Part shown: piece by piece, positions 48,135 to 59,700 of the stretch
Layout of the letters: every line of letters starts with the position of its first letter
How positions within the stretch are numbered: the stretch's first letter is position 1
Source: Lysobacter antibioticus
Lineage (GTDB): Bacteria > Pseudomonadota > Gammaproteobacteria > Xanthomonadales > Xanthomonadaceae
Length of the DNA: 64,000 bases
Reading direction: 5' to 3'
Assembly: GCF_001442535.1 (NCBI RefSeq)
Contig: NZ_CP013141.1
Coordinates: 2,756,624 to 2,820,623 of the forward strand
Translations under genes and position numbers: made by a program
The notes under the pieces: model-generated
Seen by the model: only the letters and a program-made list of their open reading frames with translations
Told to the model about the DNA's origin: nothing
Database searches by the model: none

Positions 48135-48692
48135 TCAGCCCTTGAACCCGCCGCCATCGAGATAGGCCTGCTCCTCGACCGTGCTGTCCCGACCGAGCGC
48201 GGCATTGCGGTGCGGGAAGCGGCCGAAGCGCTCGATGATCTCGAGATGAGCCAGGGCCCACTGCGCGGCGTCGCTGCCGTCCTGGTTCGGCGGCAGGCCA
48301 CGGTGCAATTCGACCGAACGGCGTTGATCGTCGATGGCCTCGGAATGCTCGAACGGCAAATAGAAGAACGCGCGCAGCGCCGGCTCGATGCTGCGGTCGT
48401 GGCCGAGTTCGAGCGCGCGCCGAGCGTAGTGCCGCGCGAGCGGGTCGGTCGCGTAGGAATGCGCGCTGCCGCGGAAGACGTTGCGCGGAATCTGATCGAG
48501 CAGGATCAACAGGGCCAGCGCGGATTCGGCATCGCGCTCGACCCAATCGTCGTGTTCGCGCCGCGCCGCGGCATGGTGCGCTTCGAGAAAGCCGCTGCGG
48601 CATTGGTGATCGAAGCTGTCGTTGCGATCGAACCAACGGGCGGGCCCGGCGTTGCGCCAGAAATCGACGACGTCTTTCGCGGTCACGGACAT
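48135..48692 (-). CDS. DUF924 family protein
   Basis: 185 aa with the DUF924 hallmarks DVVDFWRNAGPARWFDRNDSF, LALLILLDQIPRNVFRGS and FGRFPHRNAALGR. The fold is a TPR-like all-helical bundle. Function is not established. Stop is followed by REP sequence. Confidence 0.88.
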   Translation of the reverse strand: MSVTAKDVVDFWRNAGPARWFDRNDSFDHQCRSGFLEAHHAAARREHDDWVERDAESALALLILLDQIPRNVFRGSAHSYATDPLARHYARRALELGHDRSIEPALRAFFYLPFEHSEAIDDQRRSVELHRGLPPNQDGSDAAQWALAHLEIIERFGRFPHRNAALGRDSTVEEQAYLDGGGFKG

Positions 48693-48812
48693 GCGGGTTC
48701 TCGCTGAGGATCAAGTGGCGAACCCTAGCAAACCAAGCGCGAAGCTGTCGCGCTCACCCTGCGACGGGCACCAAGCCGCATCGACATGAATCGCCGAAGA
48801 TCGCAGGCCGCA

Positions 48813-49382
48813 TCAAGCGGCCTGATCCTCGCCCAACTGCGTCTCCAGCTCGTTGATCCAGGCCACGGTGATGCTTTCCATGGTCACCGCGTGGATCAAG
48901 GGACGGATCGGCCCGGCCGAGTACGAATGCGAGACGAAACGCGCATGGCATTCGCGAAAAGTCAGCCAGGCTTCGTGCGCCCGCTCGAACGCCGCCAGGC
49001 CGTCGCCGTCGAGCTGCTTGCGCAGATGCGCGACCAAGCCCTGCAAGCGCACTTCCTCGCGGCTGAGTTCGGCGATCGCCTGCTGGCTCATGTCGGCTTC
49101 GCTGACCCGCGCGTCCTCGTTGTCGCGCGCGACCGCGGCGGCCTTGCTGAAGTAACTGTCGGCGATGCGCGCCGCGGTTTCGGCCTTGCCGACCAGCCGG
49201 CTTTCGAAGCGGCGCAGTTCCTCGACGCTGGTATGAGCGCCGTCGAGCTCCTGCTTGAGCGCCAGCAACTGCTTGCCGCGCTCGATCGCGTCGACCGTGC
49301 CGCGACGTTCGGCGAAACGCTGGATGAAGTAGAACGCCCAGGTAAGCAAGGCGCCGATGATGGTGAAGATGAGCTGTTCCAT
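48813..49382 (-). CDS. Membrane-anchored coiled-coil protein with LprI-like C-terminal domain
   Basis: 189 aa. One N-terminal span (LIFTIIGALLTWAFYFIQRF), then a long charged helix (about 25-110), then a C-terminal segment AHEAWLTFRECHARFVSHSY..IHAVTMESITVAWINELE. The last part resembles the DUF1311/LprI lysozyme-inhibitor motif, although only one Cys remains. It lies 120 nt downstream of the DUF924 gene start on the same strand. Confidence 0.65.
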   Translation of the reverse strand: MEQLIFTIIGALLTWAFYFIQRFAERRGTVDAIERGKQLLALKQELDGAHTSVEELRRFESRLVGKAETAARIADSYFSKAAAVARDNEDARVSEADMSQQAIAELSREEVRLQGLVAHLRKQLDGDGLAAFERAHEAWLTFRECHARFVSHSYSAGPIRPLIHAVTMESITVAWINELETQLGEDQAA

Positions 49383-49689
49383 GACCTGTCCTCCGGCCGT
49401 GGAATACAGTGTCGGCGCGCGAGGTCTCAGGCCGTGCGATGTCGTGTGCTTGGCGTCGCAGAACCCCTATAAAAACAGGCTTATCCGCTCGTTCATCGAT
49501 AAACGGTTCAGGGCTGCGCGGCGGATCTGCGATGGCGGACACGGCGCGCGCGCAAAGCGGTTGCTGCCCTCACCGCAACCCCTCTCCCGCGGGCGGGAGA
49601 GGGATTTTGTGCGTTGGCGCTTACACGTGAGTGATCCGTCATGACGGCGCGAATCACTCAAAGGCGGAAAGGCTGGCGCGCTGCGGCGG
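49383..49689. other. Intergenic region with conserved hairpin
   Basis: No gene is seen. A CCCTCTCCCGC / GCGGGAGAGGG hairpin (49580-49590 and 49593-49603, 2-nt loop) followed by ATTTTG could terminate or be another dispersed repeat; a related element is at 29625. Confidence 0.6.
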
Positions 49690-50466
49690 TTATTCGTCGA
49701 AGCGCAAATGCCGCACCGACTTGCCGTGGCGGCGGATCAGCTTCAGCGCTTCGATGCCGACGCTGATGTGGGTGTCGACGAAGTTCGCGCTGACCTTGGC
49801 GTCCGAGGCTTCGGTCTTGACGCCTTCGGGGATCATCGGCTGGTCGGACACCAACAGCAGCGCGCCGCAGGGAATGCGGTTGGCGAAGCCGGCGGCGAAC
49901 ACGGTCGCGGTCTCCATGTCGATGGCCATGCAGCGCATCTGGCGCAGGCGTTCCTTGAAGGCTTCGTCGTGCTCCCAGACGCGGCGGTTGGTGGTGTAGA
50001 CCGAGCCCGTCCAGTAGTCGTGGCCGAGGTCGCGGATGGTGGTCGAGACCGCGCGTTGCAGGGCGAAGGCCGGCAGGGCCGGCACTTCCGGCAGCAGGTA
50101 ATCGTTGGAGGTGCCTTCGCCGCGGATCGCCGCGATCGGCAACACCAGGTCGCCGAGCTGGTTCTTGCGCTTGAGGCCACCGCACTTGCCGAGGAACAAC
50201 ACCGCCTTGGGCATGATCGCCGACAGCAGGTCCATCATGGTCGCGGCGTTGGGGCTGCCCATGCCGAAGTTGATCATGGTGATGCCGTCGAAGGTCGCGC
50301 TCGGCATCGGCCGGTCCAGGCCGACCACTTCGGCGCCGGTCAGGCGCGCGAAGGTGTGCAGGTAGCCGCCGAAATTGGTCAGCAGGACGTGCTCGCCGAA
50401 CTGGTCCAGGGGCACGCCGGTGTAGCGCGGCAGCCAGTTTTCGACGATCTGTTCTTTCTCTTTCAT
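49690..50466 (-). CDS. amn: AMP nucleosidase, short form
   Basis: 258 aa from MKEKEQIVENWLPRYTG. It shares the catalytic phosphorylase-like domain of AMP nucleosidase (FGEHVLLTNFGGYLHTFAR, GMGSPNAATMMDLLSA, LGKCGGLK, MAIDMETATVFAAGFAN, LLVSDQPMIPEGVKT). It lacks the extra N-terminal regulatory domain of the E. coli enzyme. The reaction is AMP to adenine and ribose 5-phosphate. An ATG at 50499 is an alternative start. Confidence 0.9.
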   Translation of the reverse strand: MKEKEQIVENWLPRYTGVPLDQFGEHVLLTNFGGYLHTFARLTGAEVVGLDRPMPSATFDGITMINFGMGSPNAATMMDLLSAIMPKAVLFLGKCGGLKRKNQLGDLVLPIAAIRGEGTSNDYLLPEVPALPAFALQRAVSTTIRDLGHDYWTGSVYTTNRRVWEHDEAFKERLRQMRCMAIDMETATVFAAGFANRIPCGALLLVSDQPMIPEGVKTEASDAKVSANFVDTHISVGIEALKLIRRHGKSVRHLRFDE

Positions 50467-50596
50467 GGTCTGTGCCTGTTCTTGTTGTTGTCCGGCCATT
50501 GTCGCACCGCCCATGACGATAGTCAGGGTTGGCAGGGGCTCGGGCGGCCGTTACGGTTCCGAGGTTGTCCGTCGCTCGCTCTGTCTGGGGGAATCC

Positions 50597-52044
<1,448 letters not shown>

Positions 52045-52048
<4 letters not shown>

Positions 52049-53406
52049 GCCGTCGCCGAATCGAACCCTTGTCCATCGAACCCTTGTCCGACGCCGTGGC
52101 AGCGAACGCGGCAACGCGCGGGTTGCGCCGCAGCGCGTTGCTGCTCGCCCTGATCGGCGCTTGCGCGAGCTTCGCCGCATCCGCGCAGAACGTCCTGATC
52201 CGCAACGCCACCGTGCACACCGCGACCGCGCAGGGCTCGCTCGAACAGACCGACGTGCTGGTCGGCAACGGCGTGGTGCGCGCGATCGGCAAGGGGCTGT
52301 CGGCACCGGCCGGCGCCCAGGTGATCGAAGCCGAAGGCCGGCCACTGACCCCGACCCTGTTCGGCGGCATCAGCGAGATCGGCCTGGAGGAAGTCTCCGG
52401 CGAAAAATCCACGGTCGACCAGACCATGGCGCTCGGCGCCGACACCAAGGAAATGACGGTGCGGCCGGAGTTCGACGTGACCCTGGCCTACAACCCCGAT
52501 TCGGTGTTGATCCCGGTGGCGCGCATCGAAGGCATCGGCTGGACCCTGCTCGGCGTCGGCACCGCCACCGGCGGCTCGATCGTCGCCGGCCAGGGCGGCG
52601 TCGAACGGCTCGACGGCGGCCCCGACCCGGTCGGCCCGCGCGTGTTGTTCGTGCGCCTGGGCAAGGACGGCCTGGGCCTCAGCGGCAGTTCGCGCGCGGC
52701 GCAGTGGATGATCCTCGACCAGTTGATCGACGAGGCGCGCGGCCGCATCGCACCCGGCCACCATGCCGCGCTGCTGACGCCGGCCGGGCGCTCGACCCTG
52801 CTCAAATACCTCGACGGCGGCGGCCGCATCGTGTTCGGCGTCGACCGCGCCGCCGACATCCGCCAGCTGCTGCGCTGGTCGGCGCGGCACCGGCTGCGCA
52901 TCGCCATCGCCGGCGGCGGCGAAGCCTGGCGGCTCGCGCCGCAGCTCGCCGCGGCCAAGGTGCCGGTGTTCGTCAATCCGCTGTCCAACCTGCCGAGCGA
53001 TTTCGACCAGGTCGGCGCCAGCATGGAAAACGCCGCGCGCCTGCGCGCGGCCGGGGTCGCGGTGGGTTTCAGCGAAGGCGGCGCCTCGCACAACGCACGC
53101 AAGGTGCGCCAGCTCGCCGGCAACGCGGTCGCCGCGGGCCTGCCCTGGGCGGACGGCCTGGCCGGCCTGACCCGGGTGCCGGCCGAAGCCTTCGGCGTGG
53201 CCGGCCAAGTCGGCGCCATCGCCCCGGGCCAGCGCGCCGACCTGGTGCTGTGGAGCGGCGATCCGCTCGATGTCGCCCACGTCGCCCTGCAAGTGTGGAT
53301 GGACGGCCGCGCGATCGAGATGCGCAGCCGCCAGACCGAGCTGCGCGACCGTTATCTGCACGGCGACACCGGCCTGCCGCGCGCGTATCCGGCGCCGGCG
53401 CGGTGA
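52045..53406 (+). CDS. Exported amidohydrolase paralogue lacking the HxH site
   Basis: 453 aa with signal peptide (LLLALIGACASFAASAQ). It has the amidohydrolase N-terminal strand layout (VLIRNATVHTATAQ) and the C-terminal DLVLWSGDPLDVAHVALQVWMDGR, but the first metal motif is replaced (PTLFGGISEIGLEEV instead of DVHSHLG). The other ligand positions are also not obvious. It is probably a non-catalytic partner of the preceding enzyme, or uses a different metal arrangement. Coupled to it by ATGA overlap. Confidence 0.85.
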
Positions 53407-53691
53407 GGCAACGGCCCGGCCGCTTCATCGGAGCGGCTGGTGAATCCTGCCGGTTCCTGGGGTAGGAGCGGCGCAAGCCGCGACCGCGAAGCCGCAACAG
53501 CGACGCGGCTGCGGGGGCGAGGCCGCGGTTGATGGAAGGTTCCGCGCTCGAATCGGCGATGACGACGCGGCTGCAAGAACACGGTCGCGGCTTGCGCCGC
53601 TCCTACCCTGGAACGGCTCGGTTGGGCCGTCGCCGCCGCAGCCGATAACCCAGGCGTATCCTGTCGTCTGCCGACGAACAGGAGACCCGCG
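53407..53691. repeat. Intergenic region with REP pair
   Basis: Inverted REP copies at 53462-53485 and 53583-53606, 97 nt apart. No gene is seen in the 285-nt gap. Confidence 0.8.
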
Positions 53692-54096
53692 ATGACTCTG
53701 CCCACCCTCGAACTCAACTGGCTGGCGATCCTCGCGGCGACCGCCTCGTCCTTCCTGCTCGGCGGGCTCTGGTACGGGCCTTTGTTCAAGAAGCGCTGGT
53801 GCCGCGAGGCCGGGGTCGACCCCGATGCCAAGCCCGGCCACCCCGGCCGCGTGTTCGCCACCGCCATCGCCTGCAGCTTTCTCGCCGCGCTGATGTTCGC
53901 CGTGTTCCTGCCGCCCAACGCCAATGCCGCCGACGGCTTCGGCGTCGGCTTCGTGGTCGGGCTGTTCTTCGTCTCGATGAGCTTCGGCATCAACTACGCC
54001 TTCGCCCAGCGCAGCCTGATGCTGTGGATGATCGACGCCGGTTACCACATCCTCCAGTTCGCCCTCTACGGCCTGATCCTCGGCGCCTGGAAATAA
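53692..54096 (+). CDS. DUF1761 membrane protein
   Basis: 134 aa with four hydrophobic spans. Family marks are NWLAILAATASSFLLGGLWYGPLF and the C-terminal YHILQFALYGLILGAWK. Function unknown. GGAG lies 8 nt before the ATG. The HCCA isomerase gene follows after 10 nt, so the two are probably co-transcribed. Confidence 0.88.
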   Translation: MTLPTLELNWLAILAATASSFLLGGLWYGPLFKKRWCREAGVDPDAKPGHPGRVFATAIACSFLAALMFAVFLPPNANAADGFGVGFVVGLFFVSMSFGINYAFAQRSLMLWMIDAGYHILQFALYGLILGAWK

Positions 54097-54106
54097 GAGA
54101 CCGACC

Positions 54107-54733
54107 ATGACCACGCTGCGCTGGTACTTCGACTTCATCTCGCCGTTCTCTTACCTGCAGTGGCAGAAGCTGCGGCCGATGGTGCGCGAACGCGCGATCG
54201 AGCTGGTGCCGGTCGCATTCGGCGCCGTGCTCGAGGCGCGCGGCCAGAAGGGCCCGGCCGAGATCGTCGGCAAGCGCGAGTTCACCTACCGGCACGTGCT
54301 GTGGCAGGCGCGGCGCGAAGGCGTTGCCCTGCGCTTCCCGCCGGCGCATCCGTTCAACCCGCTGGCCGCGCTGCGCTTGTGCCTGGTCGCCGGCTCCACC
54401 CCCGAGGCGGTCGATGCGATCTTCGACTGGATCTGGCGGCGCGGCGAAGCCGGCGACAGCGCCGAGGCGCTGGCGCCGGTGATCGATGCGCTCGGGGTCC
54501 AGGCCGAAGCGCTCGGCGCCGACGCGATCAAGGCGGCGCTGCGCGAGAACACCGAGGCGGCGTTGGTGGCCGGTGTCTTCGGTGTCCCTACGTTGAGCAT
54601 TGGAGATGAGCTGTTCTGGGGCAACGATGCCCACGAGTTCGCTCTTGACGCACTGCAACATCCCGAACTGCTGGACGACCCGGAGATGCAGCGTTTGAAG
54701 CAACTGCCGGTGGGGATACGTCGCCGCGCCTGA
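54107..54733 (+). CDS. 2-hydroxychromene-2-carboxylate isomerase (DsbA-like)
   Basis: 208 aa. Kappa-class GST/DsbA-like fold: WYFDFISPFSYLQW with Ser in place of the redox Cys pair, and GVFGVPTLSIGDELFWGND near the end. The enzyme family catalyses glutathione-dependent isomerisation in aromatic (naphthalene-type) degradation; no other such genes are here, so the true substrate is open. Confidence 0.88.
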   Translation: MTTLRWYFDFISPFSYLQWQKLRPMVRERAIELVPVAFGAVLEARGQKGPAEIVGKREFTYRHVLWQARREGVALRFPPAHPFNPLAALRLCLVAGSTPEAVDAIFDWIWRRGEAGDSAEALAPVIDALGVQAEALGADAIKAALRENTEAALVAGVFGVPTLSIGDELFWGNDAHEFALDALQHPELLDDPEMQRLKQLPVGIRRRA

Positions 54734-54829
54734 ACGACGCAAGCCCGGGGCGCGCTCACGCGTGACTCATGTCTCAAAAAGGTATGCTGCGGTCCTATCC
54801 GATCACCACGCGCCCTACCCGGGGGGAAC

Positions 54830-55774
54830 ATGCGCATTGGAATCGTCGTCGACTCCGCTTGCGATCTGCCGTTGGAATACCTGGAACGGCACGACATCCA
54901 TCTGTTGCCGATCACCGTGCGCATCGGCCAGGCGGTATTGGCCGATCACCGCAACGAACAGGCCACGCTGCAATTCCTGCATACCCACCTGGCCGAACGC
55001 GGTTTCGAGGCCGAGACCACGCCGTTCACCGTGCAACAGGTGCGCGACCTGTTCGTCAGCCAGCTCGTGATCGATTACGACTACGTGTTCTGCATGACGA
55101 TCACCAAGACCCGCAGCCCGGTCTACGAGAACGCCAACCAGGCCAGCTTCGCGATCCTCAACGACTACAAGCCGGTGCGTTCGGCGGCCGGCATCAACAC
55201 GCCGTTCGCGTTGCGGGTGATCGACACCCTCAACCTGTTCGCCGCCCAGGGCATCACCGCGGTCGAAGCGGTGCGCCTGCGCGCCGCCGGCGAAGGCGCG
55301 CCGAAGATCCGCGCGCGCCTGGAGCATCTGGCCCTGCACACCCACGGCTATCTGATCCCGCGCGATCTCAACTACCTGCGCGCGCGCACCCGCGTGCGCG
55401 GCGACCGCAGCGTCAGCTTCCTCAGCGCCACCCTCGGGACCGCGCTCGACATCAAGCCGGTGCTGCACTGCAACCGCGGCGAGACCGGCCCGGTCGCCAA
55501 GATCAAGGGCTACGAGAACGCAGCGCAGAAGCTGTTCGAGTTCACCGCGAACAAGGCCGAGAGCGGGCTGCTGACCCCGACCGTCTGCGTCAGCTACGGC
55601 GGCGAGCTGTCCGAGCTGCGCGCCCTGCCCGGCTACGAGCGCCTGCGCGAGGCCTGCCGCAACAGCAACGTCGAGCTGTTCGAAAGCGTCATGAGCCTGA
55701 CCGGCATGGTCAACGTCGGCAAGGGCGCGGTGGTGGTCGGCTTCGCCGCCGAACAGGCCGACTTCAAGGGCTGA
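54830..55774 (+). CDS. DegV family fatty-acid-binding protein
   Basis: 314 aa. It opens MRIGIVVDSACDLPLEYLER, the DegV start. The DYVFCMTITKTRSPVYENA and SFLSATLGTALDIKPVLHCN segments match the family. DegV/FakB-type proteins present fatty acids to an acyl kinase; the kinase partner is not in this window. Confidence 0.9.
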   Translation: MRIGIVVDSACDLPLEYLERHDIHLLPITVRIGQAVLADHRNEQATLQFLHTHLAERGFEAETTPFTVQQVRDLFVSQLVIDYDYVFCMTITKTRSPVYENANQASFAILNDYKPVRSAAGINTPFALRVIDTLNLFAAQGITAVEAVRLRAAGEGAPKIRARLEHLALHTHGYLIPRDLNYLRARTRVRGDRSVSFLSATLGTALDIKPVLHCNRGETGPVAKIKGYENAAQKLFEFTANKAESGLLTPTVCVSYGGELSELRALPGYERLREACRNSNVELFESVMSLTGMVNVGKGAVVVGFAAEQADFKG

Positions 55775-56133
55775 GCGGGCGCGGTCGAAGCGTCGACGCG
55801 AATGCAGCAGCGCTAAGAGCGAATCTCCCCCGCCCCCTCTTTGCCGAAGAGGGGAATCGATTCGATGCGCGGGAAGAACGAAGCGCGGATCGCCGACATT
55901 CGCTGCCTGGAAAGAACTCCGCAGCTCGGATGACATTCACCCTCCCCCGCCTGACGCCAGCACTTCCCTCTTTGACAAAGAGGGGTTGGGGGGAGATTTG
56001 CTTTGCTCGCAAGACGCAGCGATAGCGACAGCGACACCTCGCCATACCCCACCAAGCACGACTTTTAGCCCAGGTGTCCGGGCATCGCTGCGGGTTAGGC
56101 TCGCCGCACTGTCCGCTCCAGGTAACCGCTTCG
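55775..56133. repeat. Intergenic region with two CCCCTCTT..AAGAGGGG hairpins
   Basis: Hairpins at 55834-55854 (8-bp arms) and 55966-55984 (8-bp arms, 3-nt loop), embedded in CTCCCCCGCC / GGGGGGAGA-rich sequence related to the repeats near 29885 and 30065. No gene is supported. Confidence 0.7.
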
Positions 56134-59100
56134 ATGCCCAGTCACCGCCTGCTCGCCCTTGCGCTCGCCAGCGCGCTCGCCGTCCCGGCTTATGCCCAGA
56201 CCCCGCCGCAACCTGCGCCGCAGCCCGCACCGCAAGACAAGAAACAGGGCGATAAACAAGGCGATGCGCCCGCCGCCCAGTTGGAACAGGACGCGCTGAA
56301 ACCCGCCGGCACCGATCCGGCGCGCGCTTCGGCGCAGACCGCCAAGGGCGTCAGCAAGCCCGGCGACAAGGACGAGAAAAAGTGGGACGTCTCGGCGCCG
56401 CACGGCCAGACCAAGACCGTGCGCTTCGACACCGACGAAGGCACCTGGATGGACCTGGACGTGTCGCCCGACGGCCGCGAGATCGCGTTCTCGCTGCTCG
56501 GCGATCTGTACCGGCTGCCGATCGGCGGCGGTCAAGCCAAGCGCATCACCAGCGGCCCGGCCTGGGACGTGCAGCCGCGCTGGTCGCCCGACGGCCGCGA
56601 ACTCGCTTTCACCTCCGACCGCGGCGGCGGCAACAACCTGTGGCGGATCAAGGCCGACGGCAGCAACGCCGTCGCTGTGACCAAGGAAGACTTCCGCCTG
56701 CTCAACAACCCGGCGTGGACGCCGGACGGCCAGTTCCTGGTCGGACGCAAGCATTTCACCGGCGAGCGTTCGCTCGGCGCCGGCGAGTTGTGGATCTACC
56801 ACGCCGCCGGCGGCGGTGGCGGCCTGCAACTGACCAAGCAGAAGAACGACCAGCAGGACCTCGGCGAACCGGCGCTGTCGCCGGACGGCCGCTACGTCTA
56901 TTACTCCGAGGACGTCAGCGCCGGCCCCGCCTTCCAGTACAACAAGAACGTCCACGACACCGTCTATGCGATCAAGCGCTTCGACCGCGAGACCGGCAAG
57001 AGCGAAACCGTGATCGGCACGCCCGGCGGCGCAGTGCGGCCGCAGCCCTCGCCCGACGGCAAGTCGCTGGCCTTCGTCAAACGCATCCGCGACAAGTCGG
57101 TGCTGCACGTGCTCGACCTGGCCAGCGGCGAAACCCGCCCGGTCTGGGACGGGCTGTCGCACGACATGCAGGAGGCCTGGGCGATCTTCGGGCCGTACGC
57201 GAATTTCTCCTGGACCCCGGACTCCAAGTCGGTGGTGATCTGGGCGCAGGGCAAGCTGTGGCGCGTCGGCATCGCCAGCGGCAAGCCCGAGGCGATCCCG
57301 TTCCAGGCGTCGATCGAACAGACCGTGGCCGAGCCGCTGCGCTTCGAACAGAAACTCGACGAAGGCCGCTTCGCGCCGAAGATGATCCGCGACGTCGCCA
57401 CCAGCGCCGACAGCAAGACCCTGATCTTCCACGCTGTCGGCCACCTGTGGCGCAAGCGCCTGCCCGACGGCAAGCCCGAGCGCCTCACCGGCAACGACAA
57501 CCTTTACGAATACCAGCCCAGCTTCAGCGCCGACGGCGGCAAGCTGCTGTACACGACCTGGTCCGACGAAGCGCTCAGCGCGATCTACGTCGCCAGCGCC
57601 GGCGGTGGCGGCGGCAAGCGCCTGACCCAGGACAAGGGCTTCTACTACGGCCCGCGCTTCTCGCCAGACGGCAAGCGCATCGTCTACGCCAAGGCCGGCG
57701 GCGGCGGCCTCACCGGCAGCCTGTGGTCGGCCGATCGCGGCATCTACGTGATGTCGGCCGACGGCGGCAAGCCGACCCGCGTCGCCGACAACGGCGAAGC
57801 GCCGCAGTTCAGCGCCGACGGCAGCCGCGTGTATTACCTGACCGGCGGCGGCCTGAAGAAGAAGCTGATGTCGGTCGGCCTGCACGGCGAAGAGCCGCGC
57901 GAGGTCTACAACCTCAAGTACGTCGACTCGGTCAGCATCAGCCCGGACGGCAAGTGGGTGGCGTTCACCGAGCTGTTCAACGCCTATGTCGCGCCGCTGA
58001 TGACCACCGGCAGCTCGGTCGAACTGAGCAAGGACAGCAAGGCGATGCCGGTGACGCCGGTCAGCGCCGACGTCGGCAGCTACCTGCACTGGGCCGCCGA
58101 CTCGAAGTCGCTGCACTGGATGGTCGGCGACCGCTACTACTCGCGTCCGCTCAACCAGGCCTTCGCCTTCCTGCCGGGCGCGCCGGCGACGCCGGCGAAA
58201 CCGTCCGCCGACGAACCCGGCGTGCGCGTCGGGCTCGACCTGCCGGTGTACGCGCCGCGCGACACCGTCGCCTTCACTCACGCACGCGTGGTGACGATGC
58301 GCAACGCCGAGACCGCACAGGAAGTGATCGAGGACGCCACCGTGGTGGTGCGCGGCGACAAGATCGAAGCGGTCGGCGCCAGCGGCGCGGTCGCGGTGCC
58401 GGCCGGCGCGCGCGTCATCGACGCCACCGGCAAGACCATCCTGCCGGGCTACATCGACGTGCACGCGCACGCCGCGCATTTCGGCCAAGGCGTAGTCCCG
58501 CAGCAGAACTGGGCCTACTACACCAACCTCGCCTTCGGCATCACCACCATGCACGATCCCTCGGCGACCACCGAGTTCGTGTTCTCCGAAGCCGAGCTGC
58601 TCAAGGCCGGCAAGATGGTCGGCCCGCGCGTGTTCTCGACCGGCACGATCCTGTACGGCGCCGACGGCGACTTCAAGGCGGTGATCAACTCGATCGACGA
58701 CGCCCGCAGCCACCTGCGCCGGATGAAGGCCAACGGCGCGTTTTCGGTCAAGAGCTATAACCAGCCGCGCCGCGAACAGCACCAGCAGATCAACCAGGCC
58801 GCGCGCGAGCTCGGCATGCTGGTGGTCGAGGAAGGCGGTTCGACCTTCAACCACAATATGCCGATGATCCTCGACGGCGTGACCGGCATCGAGCACAACA
58901 TCCCGGTCGCGCCGCTGTACAAGGACGTGGTCGAACTGTGGCGGCAGACCGACGTGCGCAACACCCCGACCCTGGTGGTCAGCTACGGCGGCCTGTCCGG
59001 CGAGTACTGGTGGTATGCGCGCGACAACGTCTGGGAAGACAAGAAGCTCAACCGCTTCTTCCCGCGCGAAACCCTCGACGCGCGTTCGATCCGCCGCGAG

Positions 59101-59610
59101 ACCGCGCCGGACTGGGATTACTGGCATGTCCAGGTCGCCAAGTCGGTGAAGAAGTTGCGCGACGCTGGGGTCAAGATCCAGGTCGGCGGCCACGGCCAGT
59201 TGCAGGGCCTGTCGGCGAACTGGGAAATCTGGATGCTGCCGCAGGGCGGTTTCAGCAACTTCGAGGCCTTGCGCGCGGCCACCATCGACGGCGCCGATTA
59301 CCTCGGCCTGTCCAAGCAGCTCGGCTCGCTCGAAGCCGGCAAGAAGGCCGACCTGGTGGTGCTCAACAGCAATCCGCTGGAGAACATCCGCGCGACCATC
59401 GACACGCGCTACGTGATGGTCGACGGGCGCTTGTTCGACGTCGACGCCGACATGGCCGAACTCGGCAATCTGGGCGAGAAGGCGCCGCACTTCTATTGGC
59501 AGCGCCATCGCGACGGCCAGACCTTCGGCATCGAGTTCGGCCCGACCTCGGTCTGCCATTGCCCGAAGGGACACGGCCCGCACGAAGCGCACGGGCACGA
59601 GGAAGACTGA
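56134..59610 (+). CDS. Large exported TolB-like/amidohydrolase fusion
   Basis: 1158 aa with signal peptide (LLALALASALAVPAYAQ). Residues about 110-690 are a WD40/TolB-type propeller built from repeated SPDGR/FSADG units (DVSPDGREIAFSLLGDLYRL, RWSPDGRELAFTSDRGG). Residues about 710-1130 are an amidohydrolase with HxH in GYIDVHAHAAHFG and the usual close LGSLEAGKKADLVVLNSNPLENI. The last residues are His/Cys-rich (VCHCPKGHGPHEAHGHE), a likely metal-binding tail. The domain pair is found in secreted hydrolases and peptidase-like proteins of Xanthomonadaceae. Start MPSHRLLALAL at 56134. Confidence 0.9.
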   Translation: MPSHRLLALALASALAVPAYAQTPPQPAPQPAPQDKKQGDKQGDAPAAQLEQDALKPAGTDPARASAQTAKGVSKPGDKDEKKWDVSAPHGQTKTVRFDTDEGTWMDLDVSPDGREIAFSLLGDLYRLPIGGGQAKRITSGPAWDVQPRWSPDGRELAFTSDRGGGNNLWRIKADGSNAVAVTKEDFRLLNNPAWTPDGQFLVGRKHFTGERSLGAGELWIYHAAGGGGGLQLTKQKNDQQDLGEPALSPDGRYVYYSEDVSAGPAFQYNKNVHDTVYAIKRFDRETGKSETVIGTPGGAVRPQPSPDGKSLAFVKRIRDKSVLHVLDLASGETRPVWDGLSHDMQEAWAIFGPYANFSWTPDSKSVVIWAQGKLWRVGIASGKPEAIPFQASIEQTVAEPLRFEQKLDEGRFAPKMIRDVATSADSKTLIFHAVGHLWRKRLPDGKPERLTGNDNLYEYQPSFSADGGKLLYTTWSDEALSAIYVASAGGGGGKRLTQDKGFYYGPRFSPDGKRIVYAKAGGGGLTGSLWSADRGIYVMSADGGKPTRVADNGEAPQFSADGSRVYYLTGGGLKKKLMSVGLHGEEPREVYNLKYVDSVSISPDGKWVAFTELFNAYVAPLMTTGSSVELSKDSKAMPVTPVSADVGSYLHWAADSKSLHWMVGDRYYSRPLNQAFAFLPGAPATPAKPSADEPGVRVGLDLPVYAPRDTVAFTHARVVTMRNAETAQEVIEDATVVVRGDKIEAVGASGAVAVPAGARVIDATGKTILPGYIDVHAHAAHFGQGVVPQQNWAYYTNLAFGITTMHDPSATTEFVFSEAELLKAGKMVGPRVFSTGTILYGADGDFKAVINSIDDARSHLRRMKANGAFSVKSYNQPRREQHQQINQAARELGMLVVEEGGSTFNHNMPMILDGVTGIEHNIPVAPLYKDVVELWRQTDVRNTPTLVVSYGGLSGEYWWYARDNVWEDKKLNRFFPRETLDARSIRRETAPDWDYWHVQVAKSVKKLRDAGVKIQVGGHGQLQGLSANWEIWMLPQGGFSNFEALRAATIDGADYLGLSKQLGSLEAGKKADLVVLNSNPLENIRATIDTRYVMVDGRLFDVDADMAELGNLGEKAPHFYWQRHRDGQTFGIEFGPTSVCHCPKGHGPHEAHGHEED

Positions 59611-59622
59611 GACGAAAGAAGA

Positions 59623-59700
59623 CTCTGTCGGAATCAGCGCGGCGGCGATGCTGCCGCGCACTCTTAGTCGGAATCAGCGCGCCGGCGCTGCCGCCGCGCA
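59623..59700. repeat. 40-bp tandem duplication at the methyltransferase 3' end
   Basis: TCGGAATCAGCGCG..GCTGCCG-type unit at 59623-59660 is repeated at 59661-59700 with minor changes. The second copy contains the stop codon and last codons of the gene at 59674-60540. Confidence 0.8.
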
